NCBI GenBank assembly: GCA_009746045.1 | Contig: RPFO01000041.1 | Span: 7,076,026-7,140,025, forward strand | Direction of reading: 5' to 3' | Length of the DNA stretch: 64,000 bases | DNA from: Mesostigma viride | Lineage: Eukaryota; Streptophyta; Mesostigmatophyceae; Mesostigmatales; Mesostigmataceae | Shown: piece by piece, positions 18,937 through 28,261 of the stretch | Numbering within the stretch: the stretch's first letter is position 1 | Layout of the letters: every line of letters begins with the position of its first letter | The notes under the pieces: generated by a model | What the model saw: the letters and a program-made list of their open reading frames with translations, nothing else | The model's database searches: none | What the model was told of the DNA's origin: nothing | Program-made: the position numbers and the translations under genes

Positions 18937-20322
18937 ATGCCTCGTGGGAAGGCCGGCGACGGCGACAAAGGCGAGGAGGAGAGGCCTGTGGAGACGGGCC
19001 AGGTGGTGCGAAAGGAGAAGGAGCCCATGGCGGGGGAAGCGATCCCTGCTAGCAACGGTGACGGGAGCAAGAGGCCGGGAGGCAAGCGCAAACATGAGGA
19101 GGCGATGGAGGAGGCCAAAAAGGCGCGGGCGGAGTGGCCTTCAGATGCTGTGCTGGTGGCTGGCGGACAACCAACGCTGGAGAAACGTAAGAGGGACTTG
19201 TCCTCTGACGATAATGGTAAGCGTCGTCATGTAGACGTGCCCTCCCCCAACCCTGCTGGCCCAAGTGGTGTCGTAACTGTGACACCCGCTATGGCTGGTG
19301 TCGCTGCTGTGACTCCCCCTGTGGCTGAGACAGTTAGGGCGTTACCGGGGTCGAGGCCTCACATGAGCGCCGTGTCCGTCATGAATGGCCAAAAGCCTCT
19401 CTGTCCACCATTAGCGCAGGAAGCACTAGATAAATGGCTTGAGGACATGGAGCTGGTGGTGCTCTCTGTGGATCCCACCGTGAATCTAGTGCAAGTCTTT
19501 CACTCCTCAACATGCAACCGGGATTCCTCTGAACGTGTGCGAGAAAAGACTAGGGTGGCTGTGAAGGACAAGCTAACCTGGGCGCAGTTCCTGGATGGAC
19601 TGAGGGAGGAGTTTTCAGACAAGGTTTTGAACCTCACAAACTACTATAAACACCAGTATGACACGTTCGAGATCATTGGCCCTGTTGCAGAGGAGTGGGC
19701 CAGGCTCAACCGTATCAGAGACAAGGGGGCCAAGTATGGCTTCCTGGTCACAGATAGAGCCTTGGCAGACTATTTCCTGGACCGAATGGGGTTGAGTGTG
19801 GATGGGAGGAACAGTGCCCGCATGTTTCTGAACCAGACAGATGGGTCCTTGCGTGCTCTAGAGCTGGTTATCCTTAGTATCAGGAAGCCAGACCCTGCCT
19901 GCAAAGCCATTCAGTCCCACGGCAGCAATGCCACCTCCGCTGCACAGGCCCAAGGTGATGTCCCCGGGTACCCAGCCCGTGGGGCAAGGCCTAACAAGCG
20001 TAGGCGCTTCAGGCGCCAGAGGAATGGGGCTCAGGGTGGCAAGGGTGCAGGTTCCCAAGGAGGGGTTGGGAGCCAGCAAGCTGGTGGTCAGCAGGGCAAG
20101 GGTGGCCAAGGGCAAGGCAAGAGCCAAGCTCAAGGCAATCAGGGCAAGCAGGGTGGGCAGTCTCAGGGAGGCCAGGGGAAGCCTGGCAAGGGTGGGGCTG
20201 GGTCTGGAAAGAAGGGTGGAGCATGCTTTGTGTGTGGCAAGGAAGGTCACTGGCGTCGTGAGTGCCCTGACAGGAAGGCCAAGCCTGCTGGGCAGGGGGC
20301 CAGTCTGGGCAGCAGTGACTAG
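18937..20322 (+). CDS. C1 gag
   Basis: 461 residues from MPRGKAGDGDK. Residues ~1-150 are charged and Pro-rich with KRKRD-type basic signals. Residues ~150-320 form a capsid-like helical domain (LTWAQFLDGLREEFSDKVLN, then ALADYFLDRMGLSVDGRN). A long Gly/Gln/Lys-rich linker follows, then one CCHC knuckle (CFVCGKEGHWRREC, residues 430-443). The start follows tataatg-type sequence conserved in C2 and C3. One G is missing near 20290 relative to C3, so this copy stops at TAG (20320-20322) instead of the family's TGA (20316-20318). Confidence 0.8.
   Translation: MPRGKAGDGDKGEEERPVETGQVVRKEKEPMAGEAIPASNGDGSKRPGGKRKHEEAMEEAKKARAEWPSDAVLVAGGQPTLEKRKRDLSSDDNGKRRHVDVPSPNPAGPSGVVTVTPAMAGVAAVTPPVAETVRALPGSRPHMSAVSVMNGQKPLCPPLAQEALDKWLEDMELVVLSVDPTVNLVQVFHSSTCNRDSSERVREKTRVAVKDKLTWAQFLDGLREEFSDKVLNLTNYYKHQYDTFEIIGPVAEEWARLNRIRDKGAKYGFLVTDRALADYFLDRMGLSVDGRNSARMFLNQTDGSLRALELVILSIRKPDPACKAIQSHGSNATSAAQAQGDVPGYPARGARPNKRRRFRRQRNGAQGGKGAGSQGGVGSQQAGGQQGKGGQGQGKSQAQGNQGKQGGQSQGGQGKPGKGGAGSGKKGGACFVCGKEGHWRRECPDRKAKPAGQGASLGSSD
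20316..20318 (+). other. C1 gag-pol UGA-CUA junction
   Basis: TGA CTA G in the pol frame, identical in context to C3. With the missing G restored, gag would end here and pol would follow in the same frame. A short GC hairpin-like ccccttgggg lies ~35 nt downstream. Confidence 0.6.
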
Positions 20323-21780
20323 CTACATCATCCCCTGTAAATAGTCAATCACCCCTTGGGGAAGGTGTGCTGGATGTACATAAGGACGGGGGTGTGCCCC
20401 TTGTGCAGCACCAAGGGTGTAAGGATGTTGTTCTTCCACTGGATTGCAATAACAATGCTGCAGCTGAATTCCCTATGCCTCATGCAGGTGGTGGGTCTCC
20501 AGCAGGTGCTGGCCTGGAGGGCCAAAGGACCTTGCTGGAAGGGCCTGGAGCGGTCCAGGGTGCAGGGCCTGGCTTGGGGCGTCAGGATGGCCTGCAGGGA
20601 AGCCCTGGAACCTCAGGAGTGGATCATGTGTCCCCACACACGGTTCAGACGTCTCGCCAGGTCAGTACTGAGAGAGTGCTGAGCTATGCTGAGGCTGGCC
20701 ATAGGTTGCATCACATGTTTGGACATTCTGGGCAGGCAGCAATGTTTGCTTGGAAGTTAGGTAGGGAGCCTTTGTGGGAGGCATGCCAGGCTGCTGCTGA
20801 GAACTGTGGTTGCCAGGAGAATGCTGTTCACCCACCCAGTCCCATGCTAGGGAGCCTGCTAGAGAGCGTGGCGACATCCAGATGGATATCCAGCATATCA
20901 GGGGCTTGTATATATTAGTGGGGGTGGACAGGTTCAGTAGATATAGACTGATAGGCATTCTACCTGGTATGCAGGAGCATCACTTGTTGTTGGGTATGAA
21001 GGCCCTGATCCCAGGCTTTGGGGTATGCAAGAGTGTGCAGGCAGACTTGCAGTTTGACTGTTTGCTCAAGCATCAGGACCAGCTGCCTTGTAAGCTGGTA
21101 GTAGTCCCCAGGGAGAGTCATGGGCAGCAAGGGGCTGTGGAAAGATCCATACGTGAAGTGAAGACAGTGGTGCTAGCAGCAGATCAGTGCCACTTGTGGC
21201 ATCTGCCTTAGAGAGGGCAGCCTGGTGTAAGGGGATAGAAGAGCAGCTGAACCACAGGGTTAATTATTACTTTGATGGTGTGGCTGTCTCTCCCCTGGCC
21301 CTGCAGTATAGCTTACTACCTGAGAATGTGGTGCAGGCCAGTCTTAGAAAGGCAGACAGGCTGTTTGCCCAGCTGAGACGTAAGGACAAGAACTGGAATG
21401 TGCTGAGGCCTCAGGTGGGGCTGAAGGTCAGGATGTGGAAGGAACCATCTATTCCAGGCAAGCGGGGGAAGTGGCAGGATGGGGTTGTCACTCGTGTGGA
21501 GAAGCTAACAGATCTTGCCTGGTGGCTTTGGAAAAGGATCCAAGGCACGTGTACAGGTTGTCCTGGGCTCATGTCAAGGAGAGAAGGCCACATGCAATCT
21601 GGCCTGCAGACGGGCCAGGCCCTCCCAGCTGGGTTGAGGAGCCAGGCCAGAGCCAGGCAGCAGCAGCTAACAATCCTCTGGTGGTGGATGATGGTCTGTC
21701 CCTACTGGAAGATGACGAGCAGGAGGCTGCTGAAGCAACTGTCACAAGGCCAGAGGGGACGGGGCAGCCACCTAAGGCCC
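20319..21780 (+). pseudogene. C1 pol: integrase
   Basis: It begins after the UGA with a Gly/Pro-rich linker. Then come a zinc-binding part (HHMFGHSG, CGCQE), the integrase core (QMDIQHIRGLYILVGVDRF, VQADLQFD and SHGQQGAVERSIREVK, giving Asp, Asp and Glu) and a C-terminal SH3-like part (RMWKEPSIPGKRGKW, DPRHVYRLSWAHVKE). Frame changes near 20880, 21200 and 21500 break it. It inserts cDNA and is closest to the Copia order, because it precedes RT. Confidence 0.8.
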
Positions 21781-22262
21781 GGGGGCCTCTCATGGCGGAC
21801 GTCATCCGAGCACTCATGCGCAGCAAACATGATCCCAAGGTATCCAAGCTCACGGGGTGGGGGTCGTGCTGGGCAGCTACAATGGAGGTAGATACCAACT
21901 CACAGGTGTCTGTCATCAGGGAAGAGGATGCTGTAGGCTTACAGATGTCCCATCCCAGTTGCCTTGCTGTGTCTGATTTCTCAGGAAAGGTGTCCATGAA
22001 GATCCTTGGGGAAGTGAGTGTGCCTATCTTAGGGGTGCCCACCACGTTCTGTGTGGTAGAGGGCTATCAGGGGCCTGCCATTCTGGGTCAGAACTTCTTG
22101 TGCATGCCAGGGGTTACTTTGACCTCTGATGAGTTGGCACTAGAAGGCAGGGGCAGCCTCCCCCTTGAAAGATATCACTATTCCCAGGGTCTTGCAGTGG
22201 CGGTGAAGGCTGTTAAGAGTCAGCCAGCTGAGGGTCCTCAAGGTCAGGAGCCCATAGCTGAG
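21781..22262 (+). CDS. C1 pol: retropepsin-like domain after integrase
   Basis: The domain lies between integrase and RT, in one frame. It shows MEVDTNSQVSVI (active-site loop with Asp-Thr-Asn-Ser instead of Asp-Thr/Ser-Gly), then FSGKVSMKILGEVSVPILG and GPAILGQNFL, which fits the hydrophobic-Leu-Gly motif of retropepsins. The same motif is kept in C3 and in the old C0. No other protease candidate is seen between gag and integrase. It should cut the polyprotein; activity with Asn for Gly is unproven. Confidence 0.6.
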
Positions 22263-23265
22263 GACCTGTTAATCATCCCAACCACCTTTGATCCACGGCA
22301 GTTAGGGGTAAACAGGTACCAGATAGCTGCTCACAGTCCTATTCCCTGGCGCCAGCTAGTCGAGATGATGCAAGCCCCAAGATGGCTAAGGCATGGACTC
22401 TTGGCTTTGTTGCTTCTGGGCATGAGTGGATAGTTTCCAACTGTGCAGAACCTGTGGATGAGCTGCCAGAAGTTCACCAGCTGCTCAGATTGATGTTTGT
22501 CCTCAAGCTCAAGGAGGTAGATGGTGTCCAGGTGCCACATGTCAGACCAGTTGTAACCGAGTATCATGGCACTGGCCAGTTGTTAGATGAGGAGCTCTAT
22601 ACTCCAGGGATGCTGCATGACACGTGGAGGATTCTGCTGTGTATATTTCTGTCTTTTCTGGTCAAGGGTGTGCCCTATAGCTCTGTGCTGATTGATTTCA
22701 AGAGGGCTTTTCTCAAGGGTGACCAAGATCAGGCTAGGCAGACTTGGAGAGATATCCCTCCTTTCTTTGTGACTGTACCTGCTGTATGGAGAGCAGAGAT
22801 AAAGGCCAGGTACCTGAGAATCCTGAAAGGGTTGGAAGGTCTCAGGTCCAGTCCCATTATCTGGAGAAAGAGCCTAGAGAAATTCTTGAAGAATACTTGT
22901 GGGTTTTCTGTGTCTCCAGTGGATCCCTGTTTGTTCCAAGGGTCCCACAATGGCCTTCCTGTCTTTGCCTCACTGCATGGTGATGACCTGCATCTCATAG
23001 GTCCACCAGACTGGGTTGAGGCTGTTTTGGCCAAGATCCAGAAGTGGTTTGAGCTGGGTAAGATACAGCACATGGTGGAGAATGAGCCTATGGTCTTCTG
23101 TGGCATGCAGGCTACGTTGTTCCAAGCCAAGGGCTCGTGGTTCATCAGGATGGAGGGTGGTAAGGACTACCCACAGCAGATTGTAGATGCATTGCAGGAG
23201 CCCATCACGCAGGCTAGGTGTGCTACCATCAGGGGCATGCTGGCATGGCTTGCAAGTATATGTGC
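22263..23265 (+). CDS. C1 pol: reverse transcriptase (Copia type)
   Basis: A frame change near 22380 is needed. Motifs: VLIDFKRAFLKGD (first catalytic Asp), SPVDPCLFQ, and SLHGDDLHLIG, where His-Gly-Asp-Asp takes the place of Tyr-Val-Asp-Asp. The family matches Copia RT (RVT_2) by layout and by the following Copia-type RNase H. It is cut near its end by L2 after WLASICA. C3 carries the uninterrupted version. Confidence 0.8.
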
Positions 23266-23836
23266 TTCTATTCCCCCAACCACCGGCCTGACATCGTGGT
23301 GCTGGACTTTGAGGGGGGTGGCCGGCATCTGCTTATCGACGTTTCGGTGGCGCGGCCCTTGGCTCTTAGCCACGTGGCTGGGGCCTCCCTCACGGCAGGT
23401 TACACGGCGGACCGGGCGGAGCGGGCCAAGCTCCTGGCCTACGGCGACGTCGGGCACCATCGTGTGGTGCCCTTTGTCCTGGAGGAGTTTGGGGCCATGG
23501 GGCCCCTGACCTCCGCCTTCTTCAAGGAGTGTTGCCGGCTCCGGGAGGACCGGCTGGACCTGGAGGGCCAGCGGGCCCCATGGTCGGCGCGGACCTGGAC
23601 GTCATATTGGCGTCAGCGCTTGTCGGTGGCGCTGACTCGGGCCATGGCTGACATCATGCTCCGCCGTACGCGGGCTGATTTTGCGGTGCAGCAGGGCTAT
23701 TAGGTTCCTCCCGTTAGGAGTTTCCATTGGTCTTATCGTAGTATAGAGATTTTACATGGCTCTGTATAGAGGTTTATAGCTGGGCGTTTGCTTTGGTTTG
23801 AGTGATTTCACTCTGCTGTAAGTAATTATATTATTA
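23266..23836 (+). mobile_element. L2: 5'-truncated LINE copy
   Basis: 571 bp equivalent to 36138 to the end of L1, inserted in C1 pol with duplication aagtatatgtgc (23254-23265, 23837-23848). It encodes only the endonuclease C-terminus (RPDIVVLDF) and the 3' tail ending attatattatt. The tail differs from L1 at several bases (for example gagattttacatgg), so it came from another source copy. Confidence 0.9.
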
Positions 23837-23848
23837 AAGTATATGTGC

Positions 23849-24467
23849 CCCTGACCTGCTGGTTTTGAGTCGGCTCACTGATTCCCAGCTGGTTGAGGTG
23901 GGTGCTGAGAGTGTGGTGCAGGCTGTCATGATGTCTCCCCCTCTCATACTGGGTCCTGTGGATTTGTACAAGCCCCTTGACATGATCCTTTATGTGGACA
24001 GTTCTATGGACAATAGGAAGGTCACAGAAGTCAGGGGCAGGGCAGCAGCAATAGTCACCCTGGAGCAAGATCACACCTCACTTGTTACCTGGTACAGTCG
24101 GTTGCAGAACAGGGTTACACCCAGCAGTGATATTGCTGAGTGCAGGGCAATCTGTGAAGGGCTGCATACTGCTCTTTACTTAAGGGAGCTCTTCTACCAG
24201 CTATGTCAAGTGGCTTCCTGCAGGTTGCAGCTGCACACACTGGTGAGGACTGATAGCATGGGCATGGTGCAATTTGTGCACAGGCAGCTAGCCAGGAGCA
24301 GGGACCTTGACTACTTGTTGCTCAAGGAGATGTCCTACCTAGCTCACATTGAACATGTGCCTGGTGTGGATAACCCTGCAGATGCCCTCACCAAGCTGGA
24401 GGAGAAGGCGGAGCGGCAGTACCCCCTGCTCCGTGGGCTCATGGACCCCTTGTACGGGCGGCCATAG
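23849..24467 (+). CDS. C1 pol: RNase H and pol end
   Basis: It continues the RT frame after L2 (SRLTDSQLVEVG). Copia-type RNase H motifs: LYVDSSMDN (Asp), IAECRAICEGLHTALYLREL (Glu), VRTDSMGMVQ (Asp) and HVPGVDNPADALTK. It ends at 24467. It removes RNA from the hybrid during cDNA synthesis. Confidence 0.8.
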
Positions 24468-25473
24468 AGACCAGGCCTTGCTTCAGCTTGGGTGTCCCCG
24501 GTGGGTTGTTTAACCAAAGTGCCAAGTGGTGACTGGTGCTTGCTGGTTGACAACTGGTCCTTCAGGGTTAGGTACACCCTCCTGGACAGGAGTTGGTGTG
24601 GAATGTCACTCCTACCAGCTGAGAATCATGCCTGGCCCTCCCCATGGGGTTCAGAAGAGTCGCCAGGACTTAAGTCGACGCCTTTGGCCTCAAACAGTTA
24701 GGCCATGCAAGGGCAACCCGAATGCTGGTTCTTACAGGTTGCTGTACATATGTTTTCTAGTGCTTGTTTCCAACCTGTTGCTAATAAAGAACCTGGTTGT
24801 GCGACCATGTGACATGGTTGCCAGGGAGCCACATTCTGGGTTATATAATGCTTGAATAAAACATAATCATGTCATTGTCATGTTGTTCACATGGTTGTCA
24901 TGTTTGTCTAATTGTGAGAAGTTCCAGGTCACCTATAAACCTGGAGGTTGGGGTGGGGTTCAATTCCCCAGCAGAGCCACAGCCTGGCATGAATGACTCC
25001 TGGGCTTAACACCCAGTGAAGACATGGGCTCCCCAAGGAGACAGCATTAATCTAGGTGCTACCTGGGTTCTTTGAGCAGAAGGGAAAGGTTGGCCAAGGC
25101 GGGCGCCATAAGAACGGGCGCCTGTGATAACTGTGAAAGACCAGGAACTCACAATAGTACGTTCTTGGCATCCTGTAATCCCAGCCATTGAGCTAGGTAA
25201 TGTACCTTGACATTAATCCAACACCAAGTTCCCAAGGAAAGGTTGGGAGCTGACCAAGGGGTCAGGGGATAACCTGGGGTGACCTCTGATTCACTGGCCA
25301 GCATACCCAAGCTGTTCCAAGGGCACATATGTTGTGTTCCCAAAAGGAAGGCAGGAACCTGGGCCCTGACAGGTCTGATCAACCTCAAGGGACCAAGCGA
25401 TCTGTGGCTGAGTGGGCACAAGCTAGGCTAGGTTGTTTCAAGCTGGTCCAGCTCTAAAAGAAGAAAGGGTTGG
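24468..25473 (+). other. C1 3' non-coding region and purine tract
   Basis: About 1 kb without convincing coding. AATAAA occurs near 24784 and 24855. It ends aaaagaagaaagggttgg, the probable purine tract, at the 3' LTR. The same region is in C3 at 54154-55155. Confidence 0.65.
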
Positions 25474-26120
25474 AGTTAGCATTTTGGGCAACCAATATGC
25501 TAAGTGGATGCAGTTTGGAAAGACCTTTCCAACGCCGTGCTGACCGCCTGAAACAGACAAGGGACAAGAAAGATATGAGGTCCCGAAGTCCTAGCCGTCC
25601 GCGGTCGGCGAAGGTGCAACCTTCTGGGGTAGTGGACAGGACACGTGGCAGGCCGTGCCTGCACAGGCTTAGCCTGACTATCACGTGACTGTGGTCCACG
25701 TAGACCAGGAGGGACAGCAGCCTGCGACTGGTGGGGTACTGGAACTGGCACAAGGCTGCAAGGATACTAGGTCTTGCAGGCTTGTGACAGGTCCTGTACT
25801 TCCTAGGTTGCAGGTGGCTAGGTAAATCCAGGTCGTCCTGGCTCTGCAAGGATGCCAGTGGACGTTGAGGATTTGCTAGCAAGCCTGCAATATGCCTCGT
25901 CACACCGATGGGAACGAGGAGCAACAAAGAAGCATATAGCTTGGTCATGGGGATGGCCAAGCTATCTCGGAAGCACGCGCTCTGGTTGCCCACTTGAACG
26001 TGGAAGTGACCAACAAGGTGTGGCTTGGTGTTTGGGCTAAAGGTTGCTGTCCCCAGCAATTGGCTCAAGCTTTGCGTGAAAGACCAAGAGCTCACACGCT
26101 CTGGGCTGGTTCGTCTAACT
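25474..26120 (+). repeat. C1 3' LTR
   Basis: 647 bp, AGTTAGCATTTTGG to GTCTAACT, followed by gtgta (26121-26125). Confidence 0.85.
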
Positions 26121-26125
26121 GTGTA

Positions 26126-26402
26126 TGCTCGGGCCGACATCGACCCTCGCCCACAGGACCAACGCACGTCCACAAGGTTCACACGCAGGATAAAAGGACC
26201 ACTACTAAAGTACGCAGCGCGGCGCGACTGCACCGAACCACCATACTGTACAATTGCCACGTCACAAGGCCCGGTACCGACCGGCCAAAAGGTCCTTACT
26301 ACACGTAAGCCTAGGAAAGTCAGCGAACTGCTCCGGAATGGCTGAGGCAACAAGGGACCTAATTTACGTCCGTAACAACAACAAAAGTTACGCGACGTAA
26401 CA
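26126..26402 (-). repeat. G1 left (3') LTR, part 2
   Basis: Continuation of 16767-17067 after C1. It ends cgcgacgtaaca. Its minus-strand start TGTTACGTCGCG follows a purine tract (tgtgggggggg) at about 26403-26416. Confidence 0.85.
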
Positions 26403-26776
26403 CCTCCCCCCCCACAAAGGTAGGGAGCCCTCTCCCTACGCACAGGGAGGAAACCAAGGGGTAGGAAAAACCTAATGCACCCAGCACACACCAACACAAT
26501 CGACAGGCCATCCAAGGTACAAAGCACCAACATGTTAACTCGGTTCCACCCCGAGGGGAGGGGGTGTAGGGTTAGCCAGCACCAAGCCTGGTGGGAGGTT
26601 CCCCTAACTGCCTGGAACAGAGTCCTGGCCGGGGGGGACGGCACTGGGCAGGACACACAGAGTAAACAAATCAGTACCAAGGACCAAGAACGACCAATCA
26701 ACTGGCCAGAAGAATATGAGGGCGACTCTATATACCGGAGGGACAACACCCTCAGGTCGGGCCTAAGGCCCTCTAT
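26403..26776 (-). other. G1 3' untranslated region with purine tract
   Basis: A C-run next to the LTR (ctccccccccaca on the plus strand) is the minus-strand purine tract. The rest shows no coding or structure that can be assigned. Confidence 0.55.
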
Positions 26777-27397
26777 CTAGTTGCCATCAGTCTGGTAAGT
26801 GCCACGCGAGGCCAGCAGAACATCCAGATACGCCTGGTAGTGGGCCACATCATCGGGATTGTCATGCCTATCTACAGTGAGGAAAACATCGGCCCACACG
26901 CCATCAGGAAAAAGGCCCAGAAAGGCCCAGTAATACCTATGCTGCGTAAGAACGACCTGGCCACGGGCCCAGTCCAGGAAGCCACAGGCAAAGAGGCGTA
27001 GGAAAGGCTCTACCGCGATCAAACAGAGAGCCCGAAGGAGTAGGCGCTGATACCGGATTCGATGTCGCAGACCCGTCGGGAAGAACAGATCTAGCAGAGG
27101 CTCCACATTAGCCGGCCACAATCTGATGTGCCGGATCTCACGTGAGCGCCACCGACGAGCACACTGTCGCGACCCAAACGTCTCTAGATACTCACTAGCC
27201 CGAGGGGGAGGATGACCACGGGAGTCCAGGCCCTGGCCCGGAAGAGGCACTGGGCGGCGGGCAAACAGGATGGGCTGCAGGTGCACCGCACCGTACGTAG
27301 CACCGGGCGCGGCAGGGTACTCGACCGTAAGGGCATCCGAAGCCATGATGCCCAGAGGCGGAGGGTAAGCCCACTGGTAACCACCGTAGGAGTCCAA
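26777..27397 (-). CDS. unknown GC-rich ORF in the G1 3' part
   Basis: 206 codons in the place where the Gypsy integrase should end. A Pro/Tyr-rich start (DSYGGYQWAYPPPLG) is followed by a hydrophobic and Arg-rich helical C-terminus (LRHRIRYQRLLLRALCLIA, GLFPDGVWADVFLTVDRHD). No integrase signature, Cys/His cluster or other domain recognised. It is in the same element and strand as gag and pol. It may be captured host sequence or an accessory protein; unverified. Confidence 0.4.
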   Translation of the reverse strand: MDSYGGYQWAYPPPLGIMASDALTVEYPAAPGATYGAVHLQPILFARRPVPLPGQGLDSRGHPPPRASEYLETFGSRQCARRWRSREIRHIRLWPANVEPLLDLFFPTGLRHRIRYQRLLLRALCLIAVEPFLRLFACGFLDWARGQVVLTQHRYYWAFLGLFPDGVWADVFLTVDRHDNPDDVAHYQAYLDVLLASRGTYQTDGN

Positions 27398-27472
27398 GTC
27401 GTTATGACACCTCGCCCAGCGATAGAGGACGCGAAGAACCAGGATCTCAGGTGCCCTGGAACAGAGGATCAG

Positions 27473-28261
27473 CTACAATAACCATGTCAAACGGAGGCCG
27501 ATCAGTATCAAGGGTAGGTTACAGTCCCGTGGCGCCCAACACACCTGGGAGAACCCATAGGACATGGGTGAAATGGACTGCTCCGGAGCGACGCGCGGGA
27601 GGTCACACTGTCGGCACGCAAGCGCTAACATACCATATCCGGGAACGGGCGAATCTCGCGACTCCGGCGTAAAATGCACCACGGAGGGGGCACGTTCCCG
27701 GTCGCCCTGGGACAACTCCCATAGGGAGTCGGCAGCGCGGAGAGCGCGCTGATCAACACCGCTGGTCCTAACAACCGTAGCCAGCGAGCGAGGGGCGGAA
27801 GGGGCAGGAACCGAAACAGGGGTAGAATCCTGCACACGCGCAGAGGGAGCCGGCACCGCAGGGGGCCGCGACGGACCTGCAACCGCGGCTGACGACATGG
27901 CCTCCGCTGGAGGCGCACCCTCGGGCCACATGTTGAAAATTGGGCCCGTAGGGACAGGCACCTTACAAAAAAAACTGACTGCCATCAAGACTCCAGTCCG
28001 GCACTGGAATCCTCTGAGGGGGACCCCACTCCCAGAGCCTGGGCAGCCCACTCGTGTCGCCAAAGAAGCCCCGCAACGGCTGCGGCGGAGCTTGGGAAGG
28101 CCCGGAAGCAGCGACGGTGGGCGAAATCGCCGCGGCAAAAGACGGTAGCCGCAAGATTGGCAGACTCTGGACCCGCGTACGTCCGGAGGGATAGGAGACG
28201 GCTCCACCGACACGCGTCTCGTCGACGCCGACGGTGACGGAACAGGGGAATCTACAAACAC
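27473..28261 (-). CDS. unknown Pro/Ser-rich ORF in the G1 3' part
   Basis: 262 codons, low-complexity and rich in Pro, Ser, Val and Ala (for example STPVSVPAPSAPRSLATVVR). It contains CQSCGYRLLPRRF and the string ACRQCDLPR, possibly two scattered Cys pairs. The frame starts within the integrase zinc-finger region. Together with the ORF at 26777-27397 it fills the ~1.5 kb where the integrase catalytic core would be. Function unknown; may be linker plus captured sequence. Confidence 0.35.
   Translation of the reverse strand: MFVDSPVPSPSASTRRVSVEPSPIPPDVRGSRVCQSCGYRLLPRRFRPPSLLPGLPKLRRSRCGASLATRVGCPGSGSGVPLRGFQCRTGVLMAVSFFCKVPVPTGPIFNMWPEGAPPAEAMSSAAVAGPSRPPAVPAPSARVQDSTPVSVPAPSAPRSLATVVRTSGVDQRALRAADSLWELSQGDRERAPSVVHFTPESRDSPVPGYGMLALACRQCDLPRVAPEQSISPMSYGFSQVCWAPRDCNLPLILIGLRLTWLL

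Larger units (their letters stand above)
17068..26120 (+). mobile_element. C1: Copia-like element with extra ORF1
   Basis: A 9.05-kb element inserted in the G1 left LTR with duplication gtgta (17063-17067, 26121-26125). The LTRs run (A/G)GTTAGCATTTTGG to TAACT and are nearly identical, so the insertion is recent. Order: LTR, ORF1, gag, UGA, integrase, protease, RT, (LINE L2), RNase H, long 3' non-coding part, purine tract (aaaagaagaaagggttgg), LTR. Several frameshifts break pol. Confidence 0.9.
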
